A DNA stretch of 42,566 nucleotides from assembly GCA_015680685.1 (NCBI GenBank), contig MNCI01007880.1, positions 173,264 through 215,829 on the forward strand, in the 5' to 3' direction. The notes under the pieces are model-generated. The model saw only the letters and a list, made by a program, of their open reading frames with translations. It had not been told where the DNA came from and did no database searches. Origin of the DNA: Gnetum montanum (lineage: Eukaryota > Streptophyta > Gnetopsida > Gnetales > Gnetaceae). This document shows positions 30,637 to 42,566 of this stretch, piece after piece (the stretch's first letter is position 1; each line of letters starts with the position of its first letter). A program made the translations under genes and the position numbers.

Positions 30637-32325
30637 TAGATGCTTCTTATTGGCACATTTTGGCCAGTTCATGGAACAGGTTGGCATGATAAAATTGATT
30701 AAAGGTTTTTGTAGTTTTTAGTACTCTCTTATTCATAGTTGGAGAACTGGCAAGAATTTCACAAACTATTAACTATGTTTTCTCACTAAATTCATAAGGG
30801 AGATTTTAAAGATACATTGCAAAGTAATTTTAGATGCTGAAAGATTGGAGGAAAGGCTATAAAATATCAAGAAAATGCATATAAAATTCTTTACTTTGTC
30901 AGAATAAACAAAATTTCAGTAACTGCAATTGATAATAAACTGATCATTGGAAATTTCAGTAGTCTTCATGAAGCTATTTGTTCATGTGCCCTATATATGA
31001 AGTGCAGAACAAAAAGAAGAAGAAAGAAAAAGAAAAAGAGTTAAAATGCAGTTAACAATATATATAAGAATTGAGAATTGGACGTCACAGTAATGTTTAT
31101 TGATAGCAAAAATAGAGACACTGGTAAAAGGCAATTTGTCAAACACTTTGTATATACTTTGCATTTGAATCAGCAATGAAAACTAGAAAAACACGAATAG
31201 GTTATGAGCAACGGTTTTAGACAAAAAACAATAAGACAAGCATCAAGAATATATCAAAATATCGCCAATATTAGCACCCAAATCATACAACAGCTATCCC
31301 TGATTCACAAATTGAATAAAATGAATTTAGAAGAAAAACGCATGAAGCCCTAGGTAAATCTGGGACAAATATTTTAGGCGGTTAGAACCCTAAACCACAA
31401 TTATCATTTTCTCCTAGAACCTGCAAAAGAAAAAGAAGATCTCCTTCAATAATCCGTAGTATATAGAGAGTGGAGTCTTCACATAAAAGGGCAAAAAACA
31501 CAATAAGGTTTCTAGCTCATATTTGACAAAGCACCAGGAAATGGTAGAGAAATAAACTCCAGGAAAAATGTAGTGCGTAACCATATCTAATGAAAATGTT
31601 AAATCATGGTAGAAAAGGGCATCCTACCAAAAATCTAGTCTCAGAAATTTAGTGAACGTAGAGCACACATGGAGGTCTCGTCGGGAACGATGGTTGTAAT
31701 CATTTCCATTCTGCCTTTGGCTCCGCTGGTGTAGGGCACGTACAGTTCATGCAGAAATTGTTGGGATGCTTAGAAGAGTTTCAAACATTCTAATACTGAA
31801 TAACTATCACTAAAAATAGAGCTTTGGTGTATCTAGATGACACTAGTTACTCGGCATTTGCAACTACCAAAGAAGGGATGAATTTGTAATTGTTCTAGCA
31901 ATAATACCGCACTAGAAAATGGTGGAATTCTTCATTTCTTTACTGCAGTGTCCACATAATTACGCAGCCAATGACATAATTATATGAGCAAACAAATGTA
32001 TAAGAGGAAGAAGAGGAAACATGGTTATTTAAAGACAACGATGTATGTAGTTCGCTATGTTACAACGCGAGACGACGATTCAAGGTCATGCCAAGAAAAA
32101 TATGCACAAAACATTGATCTAAAAGCCAACAATGGAGATTAGAACTTTGAAGTATGAAAAGGGAATTTGACTAACCGAAGCATGTCAAGCTTGTGAAAAC
32201 CATATTTTTAAATAATGGTAAGAAAAAAATGAGATAAAATTTACGGTGATGGTTTGAATGAAAGCGCCAGTGGTAAAGACATTTCTTGCATGTGCGAAAG
32301 AACATAGGAAGTTCTGTACGGGTTA
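30637..32325. other. Unidentified insert in element C
   Basis: 1.7 kb that breaks the gag of C. It looks unlike the surrounding retrotransposon DNA: no minisatellites and no gag or pol. On the minus strand it holds an exon-like ORF (31641-31768) and a strong acceptor-like TTTTTCTTTTGCAG at 31421-31434. It could be a fragment of a host gene or of another element. Confidence 0.4.
31641..31768 (-). other. Exon-like open segment, unidentified
   Basis: From an acceptor-like CTTCTAAG (31769-31776) the minus strand is open for 41 codons to a TGA: FLHELYVPYTSGAKGRMEM, then ITTIVPDETSMCALRSLNF. Composition is balanced and protein-like, unlike nearby sequence. I do not recognise the protein. It may be the last exon of a captured gene fragment or a chance ORF. 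Confidence 0.3.
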
Positions 32326-34110
32326 TGTTGACACTTAGAAATCATGAAAGGGAAAAAATGTTTTGACCAACAACAACCACATAGAGTTTCCAACTTTCAA
32401 TTACAATTACATATCATCCATGCATTGGGTCATCTCCTACTCCTGCCATCGATCCATGTTGCCTTTTCTCAATGATCATTAAGTTTCTTTCAATCTTGTT
32501 ACTCCTATCATTATGATGAATGTTTGTCTGCAAGCTAAAATTTCTAAAATAACATATTTGAAATTATTGATGCCAACATCACTCCTTCTTGGCAAGGGGC
32601 CATAAAATTGAAATATGAATATATTTATGGCCATACCATAATGAAACATGTAGAAACAAAACATGAGTCCTCCATGGCTTCCTACTCTATCATGATGGTT
32701 GCAACTACAAGATATTCATCACCTATAAACATTTAACCCTATGGTGAATATAGCCACTAGATACTTGGCTTCATTTTAAACTTCCTATAAATGTTGTAAT
32801 TTCATGACAATTGTAGCCTCTCAATTGAAATGGTGGTTATAACCACTACAAAGGCCACTTGTCAACTACAACTTTTTTATCTCCATGGTGACCACTTGGC
32901 AATTGAATGAGCCACTTGGCAACTAAATGGAACACTTGTCAACTACAACGTTTTTATCTCTATGATGGTTATAACCACCCATAATGTTTGTAACTTACCT
33001 CACCTTCTCATGATGATTGTAACTACCTTGAGGTTACTATAAAAGGGCTTCAAGGGTAGGAAGGAAGGGGGGTCTCACTCTAGGTCTTGGTGGCTGGGGG
33101 GAAGAGCATATATAAAGAAAACATTGTGAAAGATTACTTGTAAGATGACTTATTAAAGACAACATTTCAGCCTCTTTGTCATAGTCCTATGAGTTATGTT
33201 TATTTTTTTTATTCTGTTTAAATTTTTTAGCTAGTGGTTTAGATAGTATCATGCTTGCCAAGTAATTTTTGGATTTTTAGATTACTCTTATTGTTCTTGT
33301 TTCATGATAGAAAATTTCTATTAAAATTTTTCCATAGAAGAGCTTGTGTTTAAAATCCTTAAGAGCATTTTAGTAGTGAATTTTATTATAGTGAAATGTA
33401 TAAGAACCGCTATTGAGATTGTTCTAAGAGAGCCTTTGCATGTAGTCAAGCTGTTGAATGATTCAATAGTCAAGAGGGTTCAGAAAATATTTGGTATTTT
33501 GATAGGACTAGAATAACTTCTTTTATCTTTAAAGTGAATCTCCATGGTATTTCAATCATAAATTGTCAAGTCTTTTGAAGATTCTGTTGAATGCAATTGT
33601 TGACATCCATTATCTATCCAAAATAGAGTCTGGTACGTGATAGTTTACATAGCAATTTCTTTTGGGTAGCATAGTAGGATTGTCTTGAAGAAATTTCTTA
33701 TTTAAGTCTTGGAAGTTTGAACAATTTGTAGTTATTGAATTTGGGATAGCTTTATTGTGAAGTATTTACTCGTATCATTTTACCTTGTTTAAACATTTGA
33801 GATCTTTACACAAATCCGCTTTCTTTTTTTCTTCTTTCTATTTTCATTGAATCTCGCTCTATTTCTAGTTTTCTTGTGGAACTATCTCTTTCTATCGGGA
33901 AAATTAGAAGTAGATTCGCAGAGTTGTGCTCAAATGTTTTTGCAAAAATTTATTTGTTACAAGTAGGTATTATAAGGACTTCATATACTATGCAATTGAA
34001 CAAAATAGGAATTCTCAACAACTCACATTACTTTGCAAAGTTGGTTGAATCTTTTTAAGATAAGTCATTTATAGTTTACACATAACCCAATCGTTTCATT
34101 TTTCACAACA
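32326..34110 (+). mobile_element. Element D: probable 5' LTR
   Basis: Candidate LTR bounded by TGTTG (32326) and CAACA (34110), a five-base inverted terminal pair. Inside are a TATA-like CTATAAAAGGGC (33032-33043) and a second, CATATATAAAG (33109-33119). The D gag starts 54 bp downstream. No second LTR is in the window and no clear PBS was found at the predicted end, so the borders are tentative. Confidence 0.4.
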
Positions 34111-34163
34111 GCACACACAAATACTCACATTAACTACTGAGTCTATTTGGAGGTATCTGGGCC

Positions 34164-35310
34164 TTGGTGTTGCTAGAGACTAGCAAGCACCTAAATCCTG
34201 TTCGAGGACACTTGTTGGTGATCGTGTCCCAAACAATCGCCAACAGTTCTTTTGGCACTAGAAAAAGGGCTGAAAATTTAGTCTCTAAGTTCATAAGCCT
34301 TATAATTTTAGCACATCAACCATTCTTTGTTACTATAAAGGCTTCAGAAATTAAATACTATTTTCAGTTCATGACCAAGAAGATTGATATCTTGGAAATT
34401 TTAAAAGTTTCAAAAGATATTCTTGATTCTAAGATTGATTCTTCATCAGAAGAAGAACAAAAGAAAATTTTTGAATTGGGAACAAGTAGTGGAGTGAAAA
34501 CTAGAAGATCAAGAAGATCACCCATTATATCCAATTTATCGATTTATAAGAGAAGATCTAGAAAGTCAAAGAGTTCAATTATCCAAAGGAATAGGATGGA
34601 AAATCCTTGGCAAAGAGTTACACCATTAGGATTTCAAAATTACAATGATATTCCTAAGGTAGTTTTTAAATATTTTCCTGAGCCTTTCATTCCTAGAAAA
34701 GCTTATTTAGTTGAAGAATATATTCACATGTTTGAGTTAGCTTTAGCTCATGAAAATATTCAACACCAAGATCAAGCTTGTAGGTTGTTTGTATCAAATT
34801 TAAAGGATATGGCTCAGATTTGGTATTCGAACTTACCAAGTAATAGTATTACAAGTTGGGATGACATGAAGAATTTTTTCTTAGCCCAATTTGGTAATCA
34901 ATTAGATCAACAACAACTATAATATGGGCTGATACAAGCTAAGAAAGGAGTTAAAGAGTCAATTAGAGATTTTAACATCAAGTTTCAATGAATTTTTGGA
35001 CTCTTTCAAAGACAATATAGGCCATTAGAAGAAATGCTTGAAGAAACTTATCTTAAGGCTGTCAATCTCAAAATTTCAATTTAATTAAGGAGAACTCCAA
35101 ACTTAACTACACTAAATGACTACTTTAGTGAAGCTATACAGTTAGAAAAACAGTTAAACTTGAATCCTAAAGAAAATATTGCAATTCAAAAAAGAGAAGA
35201 AAGAGTTATGATTCCTATGCAATATTTTGCTCAATTTAAAGCTTTACCAGTTCCATATCATGTTAAGATAGAGGAAGAACATGAAAGAGTAGAATCTGAA
35301 AAAGGATAAT
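34164..35310 (+). pseudogene. Element D: gag of an unrelated Ty3/gypsy element, 3'-truncated
   Basis: Open from 34164 to 34922 (252 codons), then in frame past stops to about 35310. The core reads ENPWQRVTPLGFQNYN, then FPEPFIPRKAYLVEEYIHMF, CRLFVSNLKDMAQIWYSNLP, SITSWDDMKNFFLAQFG and GVKESIRDFNIKF. This is a retrotransposon-gag domain of a different lineage from A, X, B and C. It is AT-rich and less decayed, so a younger arrival than C. It stops abruptly and gag of C resumes, with no zinc knuckle, protease or 3' LTR, so D is truncated. Confidence 0.8.
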
Positions 35311-35329
35311 GTCCATCAAAAAGGAGATC

Positions 35330-36700
35330 TTTAGATTCTACCATCATCAATGTCCTTAAAAAATCCCTTCATCCTTAGGGTGCCCAAACTAGCCACAATG
35401 AAATTAATCCCTATAACCACACAGTGACCTCCCATGGTGACTAATTCTATAGCCTCTTCCTCATAACCGAAAAATGACAACCAAAAGATCTCAACCAGTA
35501 GAGGAAGAAGCCTAAGAAGAAGCCCCACAACAAACATGAAAAGTAGGGTGAGGCATAAAAGAAAGTGGACTTACTAAATTCCACTCTCATATCATCTATT
35601 CCCTTGATGACTACAACCTAGGCTACTTCAACAAGCAAACCACAATAGAAAACTAAGAGCCAAGGGAGAGGAAAAAAGGAGAGGCAATAACAAAAACCTA
35701 AAAACAAGGTATACATTTTGGGACATATGGAGGAAGTTAAGCACAACCAGGGCAACAAGCCCATCATCAATGACAAACTTCCTAAGTGCAATGGAGAAAG
35801 TCAAGTAGTCTCTTAAATAAAAAACACAACCTTGAGCCTGTATGACTTGATCATGACTTCTACTACATATTTTGAAGCACTAGTCAAGATGTTAACTTAT
35901 ATCCCTATTAGTGTGGAAATCCTGACTAATGAAGAATCCATCCATGTAGTGATGGTGCCTTCTTCACCTAAGGAGACAATGTCAAAATCGCTAGTATTAC
36001 CCAAAAAAATTAAAACTAGTCCCTAAAATGGTGAAGTGACCAAGGCCCCTCTTTTCATCACAATCTAGGTGTGATAATACAAGGTGCATTGATCACATGT
36101 ATATGATGAAGTTACAATGAATGTCATCCCATGCACCATAGTTGAACATACAAGCTTAATTGTACAAATATAACACATAACAACATCAACTCCCAAGTCC
36201 TTTAATGGATCATTGGTTGCTTTTAAGGGATCAATATTCTTAGACTTTGTGGCAAAGGAAAAATTCCCCATAATTGCAGATTTCTTGGTGGTAGAGAGAA
36301 CATTAGGGTTCAACATCATCTTGGGTAGGCCTTGGCTGTATCAACTATGAGCTATATCTTCACCAATACACTAAGAAATTAACTTACCTTACAAGGGAGG
36401 TGAAATCATCATTAACAATGATAACATGATTTCCCTGATTATTAACAACATAAACATAGAGTAGGGATCTGAAGTGAAGTTTCAAGAAGAAACTCCTAGC
36501 CACAAAGCTAAGCAACTCGAGGTAGCTGAGAAAGCCACAAATGATAATGACGGATCATGAAACACACTATGGGAAGAGCTTCCCTTTAATTTTGTTAGCA
36601 AAGGGAATGGAGAGAACAAGCTTGCACAAAACAGATCATACACGTTTCCTAATCTCTCAAAGATTAGGAAGCATTTGCACAAGTAATGTACACTCCTAAT
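35330..36700 (+). pseudogene. Element C: gag C-terminus and dead protease
   Basis: Resumes the gag of C after the insert: NPFILRVPKLATMK (compare the PFVIHVPP repeat of A), then SLYDLIMTSTTYFEALVKML, and the protease region HVYDEVTMNVIPC and FNIILGRPWL. The active-site D-D-G of relatives reads Y-D-E, so the protease is dead, and stops occur throughout. The tail SPIH, stop, EINLPYKGGEIIINN matches X and A. Confidence 0.82.
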
Positions 36701-36937
36701 CCTTACACCCTGGGCCCTTAAGAAATTGTAACCATATGTACAAATAGCCCATTAAGCCTATATTTTATTCATCCTTTTATGTCATTTTGTTTGTTTTATA
36801 TATCCTAGGAATTTATCTTTTATTCACATTTTTATTAAATCCTTTTCTTCTTTTCTTTTTTCATGATGTAAACATGAAAAGCCCATAAAAATTCTTAAAA
36901 ACATAAAACAAACAAAAAGATGTCTTTCCTTATAACC

Positions 36938-37100
36938 AAGGCCTACCATGGCCTAAAACTGGAAACATCGTAGGACCCGCCATGGCCTAAAACTAGAAAC
37001 ATCATAGGGCTTGCCATGATCTAAAAATGACAACAATGCATGACCTGCCATGGCCTAAAATTGGAAATATTGCATGGCCCTCCCTAGCCTTAAATTAGCA
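36938..37100 (+). repeat. Type-1 minisatellite in C
   Basis: Five units of 35-38 bp with CCATGGCCTAAAACTGGAAACATCGTAGGACC-like sequence, more diverged than in X and B. Same place as in the others: just after protease. Confidence 0.8.
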
Positions 37101-37391
37101 AGCAATTCTTACTCTATTGTTGTTTATAACCTTGTGGCCTAGCCATTTTCAACAATTATAGCCAATATAGCCAAAGTAGCCAACTATAACATAGTCATTT
37201 ACAATGTTTATAGAGTAGGTTCATTCCACACTTAAGTCACCTTCAACACACTAAATCTAGATATTATGAAAAGATAAAATTATTTGCTAGAAAACAAGAA
37301 AACTAGCTATCTTCAATTAAATTATTTGAAGATTACAATAGGGTTTACACAACCCACAAGCATCCATAAACCTATCACACTTAAACAAAAT
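37101..37391. other. Non-coding stretch of element C
   Basis: Contains GCCAATATAGCCAAAGTAGCC-like short repeats. No gene seen. Confidence 0.45.
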
Positions 37392-37414
37392 TGTAGAGCA
37401 TGAGGCTCTACAAT
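37390..37414. repeat. 10-bp perfect inverted repeat
   Basis: ATTGTAGAGC (37390-37399) and GCTCTACAAT (37405-37414) with a 5-base loop ATGAG, at the edge of the possible solo LTR. Confidence 0.65.
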
Positions 37415-38337
37415 CACATAATGGTTGTTTTCAATGCAAGATACAACCAAGAGAAATGTCTCCCACAACTCGAGATTGAGATCTCAACTCATAAGTGAGA
37501 TACAAGAGAATAAAACACATAGATCAACACATCAAAAGATAATCTTGGAGCTACAGTCACTTGTTACACTCATCCAATGTGCTCACCCAATCTCTCTTGC
37601 CCAATTCTTTTTGAACACCAACTCTCCTCTTTCACATGGATGAAGGCATAAATAATTATATAGATCCAAAACCCTATGAAGCTTTCTATTTACCTCTCTA
37701 GATGTTTTCCACATGGATTTGGAGTCTTTTGGATGTTTTCCAATTGAAACACCACGTGTAAGCTTTTCTTCTTCATCAACATAGATGTCTCTAGTATCAT
37801 GTAGATGTCTTCTATGAAATCCTTACTCTTGTGAGAGATGTCTACTATTTTTGGAGACATCTTCTATGGCCTAGAGACATCTACACTTCAAGGAAGATGT
37901 CTTTGAGGAGACATCTATCTTTCTAAAGAGATATCTTCTATGAAAGGCCTGCTCTCGAGAGAGACATCTATTATTTTTGGAAGACACCTTCTATCAACTG
38001 GAGATTTCTTTAGTTTAGGAAGTATGTCTCTAGAAATATCTCTTTCTTTTTGCAAAGATGTCTATCTTGAAGGTGCCAAAAAAATGCTTGTTTTGATGTT
38101 GAGAGCCTACAAATGCCTTCCAACAAGTTCCAATAGACCTTGAAGCCTCCTAAACTCATCGAAATAAGCCAAAAACATCTCCAAACATGCCAAAATATCC
38201 AAGAATATTCATCTTTAAAATCAACATAAAAACATAGAAAAAAATTAGACACACATGTCCAAGTCTTCTCCAAGCACAAAACTTGCAAAAATGACTTGTA
38301 GGACAAGCACAAGGGAATCGAAAGAGATTTTCCTACA
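37392..38337 (-). mobile_element. Possible solo LTR, minus strand (946 bp)
   Basis: On the minus strand it starts TGTAGGAAAATCTC (38337) and ends GCTCTACA (37392), a five-base inverted terminal pair TGTAG/CTACA. TATATAATTATTTATG at about 37645-37665 (minus) would be its TATA box. The middle (37780-38060) is packed with AGATGTCT and AGACATCT. Flanks are AAAAT and CCAAT, not an exact target-site duplication, so the call is tentative. It separates the minisatellite of C from its antisense gene. Confidence 0.35.
37780..38060. repeat. Interspersed AGATGTCT / AGACATCT motif cluster
   Basis: About ten copies of AGATGTCT or its reverse complement AGACATCT within 280 bp, in no fixed order, separated by 15-35 bp. 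It lies inside the possible solo LTR. Confidence 0.7.
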
Positions 38338-38616
38338 CCAATTTATAACATTAGAACCTTAAATTATAAAGCCATGACAAATCAACAACATTAAAAAAAT
38401 AAAATATATAGCCAAAACTTAAAATTTGGAATGTTTAAAACATACATATCCATAGCCACACTATGGGAAAAAATTTTCAAACAATAAACAATAAGTTTAA
38501 TACTATTTTCAACTCAAGAATTCGCCAACATTGGCCATGAAACATCAAGAAAAATCAAAATGAAACAATAACAAAAAATATTACAACATGCATCTAGTAG
38601 CACTAATGGGCATCCA

Positions 38617-41600
38617 AAGAAGGAAGCAGAGGATCATCATCGTTGCCTCCACTGTTGAGTCTACCAACATCACCTAGTGCCTCTGACACAAAAACATTTA
38701 GCCAATCAATAATCAAAAAACTAAAATCATAACCTAAACGACATTAAAATAAAAAAAATATAAAATATATATAATCAAACTTACAGGGAATCTGATTTGA
38801 TGAACTCTAGCGGTAGATGTCGAAGAACATTCTTCAAATGATGGAGATTTAGGTCTTCTTTCATGTTGGCCTAGTCAACATCTTTGAAATTACTACCAAT
38901 GAGGATGTTTGTTGGGTTCACTCTAGTCCAATCAAGTAGGTCATATGACATTGTAATCATTGAATTCTCACCTACAGCCTTGGTAACCTAAAGAGTAGAA
39001 GATTCAACCACTGTGAGAGTGCTTTCAAAGAGTTGGTAAGCACTCTTTGGTTGAACTCCCTAACTGAATAGCTCTTTCATGCACTATTCAGTCATCTCCT
39101 TCTTAAGATAATTAAGGTATGCCTCCTGATCAACCTTGTATTTTTTCTTATGATCCTTTTGTGTCTAGCCCCATTCTAGAAACCAAGCACAATAGTCCTT
39201 CCAATCCTTGGATTTTTGGGAGGTGAGATCCATCCACATCTACTACTCCACCATATCCCTAGAAAGTACAACCTTATCATATGATCTCTTTGATTTGAAG
39301 GTTCTCTGAGTTAGCCACTTTAGCTTTCACAAAGGCCTTATGATTCTAAAGATCCTTGATCATCTCGGCCTATTTCTTGGTCTACTCCCTCAAGGCTACA
39401 ACCTGATCCGATAAGAATTTTTTGGACCTTTGAAACTCCCATGAAGTTTTTATGCATGAAATTGCAAGATCATTGAAAATTTTTTACAACTTCAAGAGTA
39501 CATTTTGAACATCAAATGGAAGCTTTGGCAAGAATTCGAACTCCATGTTGCAACTCAAGTCCCACGCTTCTGATGACACTATAAAAAATGCATAATCATG
39601 AATATAACCATAAGCATAATTTACAAACTAAGATAGCTAATACAATATAGAAAAATGACTAAGATAAATAAAACATAGTTCATATTGATCTTGAGTGCAA
39701 CTTGTTGCAACCAATTGATGATTTCCTTGGCCACTCTATGCTTGAACTCCACCTTGTCCAGAACCTCTACCCATGGTGGCCTTTTCCCATGGCTTGAAAA
39801 CTACAACAAGCATAATAATCATCAAATGATTAGAACTAAAGACAAACTTAAAACCATAGGCTATAATGAGTAACATTAAGACATGTGCATATCTTGCTCC
39901 TCTTCCTTCTCTAGGATGGTGATGGGGGATGCACCTAGTAGTGGCTCACCAAATAAGGCAACTAGGTGATCTAGATCAACATTTGGCTAATCCTTCAGTC
40001 TCATGCTACTATAAGAGTGCCTCCTATGCACACCTTTGTTCCTCCACTACTATAACAACTACATGCCTTTATGCCTCCTCTGCTACAACAACTACATACC
40101 TTTGCTCTTACTCTACAGGGGTAGCTTGGGCTACCATGTCTTGATGCTTATCTACAACCATTATACGTAAAATAGATTAGCATACAAAATAGTCATATAG
40201 CCATAAGACATAAAACATAGAATAATCAAAACATGGTTAAAACATACTAGTGACTACCTAATGTGATCTATTAAGCTTCAACTTGAGCTTCTTCTGAGAA
40301 GGCTACTCTATGGCTAGTACAACTTCCTCTATTGGTTGTTTGACCTTGGCCTTGGCTACCCCATCAGCCTTTGCATGCAACTCTCGAGCTCTCCTAATAT
40401 TAGTCAGTACTATGAGAGGCTCCTCCCCCATGTTGTTAAGGGAAGCACATCAACTATCACTAACTTCCTTAGTGGCATAGATAGTAACTTCCCCACATCC
40501 TCTGGTGGGTTCTAGGCCTACATGATATGATAAATATGCTTTATCCAAGGCCTAGAAAGTTGGTCAGGGTCTTGGGCCATTAAAAATCCATCCCTCCTCA
40601 CCACTAAGACCTTTGCAAACCTCTTCAAATAAGCTACAAAAAATGCATAATGCATCTAGATTATTGTAAAGTATCTTTGTGGAGTTTCAGGATATGCTCT
40701 TGAAGCCTCATAGTCAAAGAAGTAAGCCAGTTGAACTTGGTGCCCTCTGTTAGGACCTTCTTAAAGGTCCATCCTTGTGCAATGCCTATCACCTTCTTTT
40801 GTGATAAAAATTTAGAAAAGGCATAAGATCTAAACAAGGGGTAAGCTTCCCTTGCTTTAACATCCATGAACTCATCCAAGGTAAGCCCGAAATGGCGACA
40901 ACTACTACCTGACCATGTCTCAACTTCCTCACAATGGCCTATTTCCTTCACTAGTTTAGTGACAACTCTCATCCCATCATTGGGAACACCAAACAAGTTA
41001 CAAAAGGTAGCCTCACTAATAGGTATGATGATCAGCACATCTTGAACTATATGTTGAAATGTATGCCTTCTACATTGGAAGAGTCAATGAGATTCAACAT
41101 CTCCACAATAAGGATAGAAGGGATAGGTGCCTTGAAAACATCAAGTAAACTCGCATGCTGAATGTTTACTTGGATGTTTCTAGGAATCTATCCCCTCAAC
41201 CACCTATGTACCAATCTCACTTCACCAAATTTCAATATCCTTTGGGAATCTTCAAATGGATAAGATAAAGTTGGAAAAGGTGGAAGGTCCTGCAAGATTA
41301 CAACAAATGCTTAGCATTAGCATAGGCACATCTAGAAAAACCAAGATATAACCAAAAACTAAAACCATAAGTTAAAATCATAGAACACTTAAAACCTAGG
41401 TAGCCATAACAAAATTAGGCATAACATAACAAACCATTCTTTTTCTAACCTTTCTTCTTCTTATTTGGTGATGCTTGTGTGGAGGTCCTAGTGGCTACAA
41501 TCTTCTTCCTAATGTACTTGGGGTCCTTCCACCAGCTGTGAGCTATCTTGGTAGCTACACACTTCTTATAGATAGGGTTAAACTCATTAGTGTATTTATC

Positions 41601-42566
41601 AAATTTACTTATTAATTAATCATACATAACAGTCTTGATTTTAGGGCCTTTGGTAAATACACTTAATGTTGTTTAAGCCACCACCAAGGTTTGATCATTT
41701 TTTATTAAACCTTGGTCAGTAACTCTATACTTGTAAGATGTGCATAAAAATCGGCAAATTGGAGAAAGGTAAGAAAGCCAAAAAACATCAATAATTGTTA
41801 ATAAACACTCTTACCTTAGTAGATAATACACTATGCTAGAAGGATTCTAGAACAAGTTGTGGACTTAGTGCGCCACCATTAGAGTATTGTTAGTGTCCCT
41901 AGTGTCCACTGCCTCCCTTGCTGCCTAGGTTTCCAGATTGTTAGTCATGAATTTAATGATAAAGTTAGATGCCTAAGGCATTAGGGTCTCTATTATGAAC
42001 TCATCCACATCCATAGAAAAGTGTGACCACATCATCACACTAAAATTTTTCAAGATATAGACAAGGAATTCCCTTGTCCCTAGTTGAAGACATAGTGAGC
42101 CCTGATCAAGAACCAAATCTAGGATGGGGGTGTTGGCCTTGGTTTAGTTGATGCAACATAGGATGCCCACCAACTCCACTATTATTAAGATAGGCTTCAG
42201 TATGGCCCTATAGGGGAAAATAATACACACCATTAAGATCATACTTTAACACTTAGAATTTCTTGAAAATTTCTACCAAACATCCTAGTTGAGGGTGAAA
42301 TTAGCCTTGTAAAAAACTCTAAGGTGCTGATTAAAATTTGATTGAGAATTCAAAAACAACATCATTACAACCTTTATAGCAAGAAATTGTAGTAAAAAAT
42401 TATAACATGTACAACAACATAGCCAAACTATGCCTTAGTTTAAAACAATATTGACACAAAAAAAATACCTTAAAACCTAGAAAATAGCCATAGGAAAAGC
42501 ACTACTAAAAATAGCAAAAACTTTTTAATAGCCATGAAACCAAGTTTAGATCATTGCTAACATTCG
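38617..42566 (-). pseudogene. Element C: second copy of the antisense intron-containing gene (runs off the right edge)
   Basis: Homologue of the antisense gene in X, more decayed. Inferred exons: A about 41815-42207, B 41450-41729, C from 41289 leftward, and a last exon ending near 38617 (DDDPLLPSLDAH then stop). Matching pieces include IVELVGILC, REFLVYILKNFSVMMWSHFS, NNTLMVA, VTDQGLIKNDQTLVV, ILKFGEVRLVHRW, PISEATFCNLFGVPNDGM and EAYPLFRSYAFSKFLSQ. Splice sites correspond to those of X: acceptor CCCCTATAG before exon A, donor GTAAGA after it, acceptor TTGCAG before exon C. One long open stretch (40661-41038) remains. The gene's place, after protease and minisatellite and antisense to the element, is the same as in X. 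If C has pol, it lies to the right of the window. Confidence 0.68.

Noticed and set aside
37425-38312. ORFs around 37425-38312 on both strands
   Set aside because: Low-complexity translations of the AGATGTCT-rich region, overlapping on both strands without protein features.
1-42566. tRNA, rRNA or snRNA genes
   Set aside because: None recognised by eye on either strand; the only tRNA-related signals are the two primer-binding sites.

Overview
This window is plant nuclear DNA made almost entirely of decayed, nested LTR retrotransposons. The signs are a gag/protease/RT/RNase H/integrase complement of Ty3/gypsy type, GT-AG introns, TATA boxes, primer-binding sites and polypurine tracts. No intact host gene, tRNA or rRNA was recognised. 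A repeat-rich seed plant with a large genome is the best guess; the species cannot be told. The main family has gag and protease in one frame, a second RNase H domain after the first, and no chromodomain, which fits the Tat lineage of Ty3/gypsy (inference from domain order).

Layout. (1) 1-5270: element A, minus strand, with its 5' LTR (4050-5270), PBS, leader and gag-pro running off the left edge. (2) 5271-18393: element X, plus strand. A has inserted into its gag-pro, so only the protease end is present. Then come a minisatellite, an ANTISENSE intron-containing gene (6974-10573), a long array of near-palindromic GCGTATACGC motifs, a second minisatellite, pol (RT, RNase H, second RNase H, integrase), a third minisatellite, the PPT and the 3' LTR (17045-18393). 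(3) 18394-26620: element B, plus strand. X sits inside the 5' LTR of B: the 460-bp remnant 18394-18853 matches the last 460 bp of B's 3' LTR (24920-26620). B has gag-pro but no pol and no antisense gene. (4) 26621-28800: spacer. (5) 28815-42566: element C, plus strand, an older relative. Its gag is interrupted by foreign DNA (about 30637-35330, including part of an unrelated element D), followed by a dead protease, a minisatellite, a probable solo LTR, and a second copy of the same antisense gene running off the right edge.

The most interesting feature is the antisense gene. In X and in C it occupies the same place (downstream of protease; upstream of pol in X), with several matching splice sites. 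Its first exons resemble the FCP1-like (HAD-type) phosphatase fold with the catalytic aspartates lost, followed by a domain found only in these two copies, an acidic segment and a possible coiled coil. Antisense orientation would let introns survive retrotransposition of the sense RNA. All copies here carry stops and frameshifts, so what remains is a fossil of a working arrangement.

All similarities were judged by eye; no alignment or database search was run.
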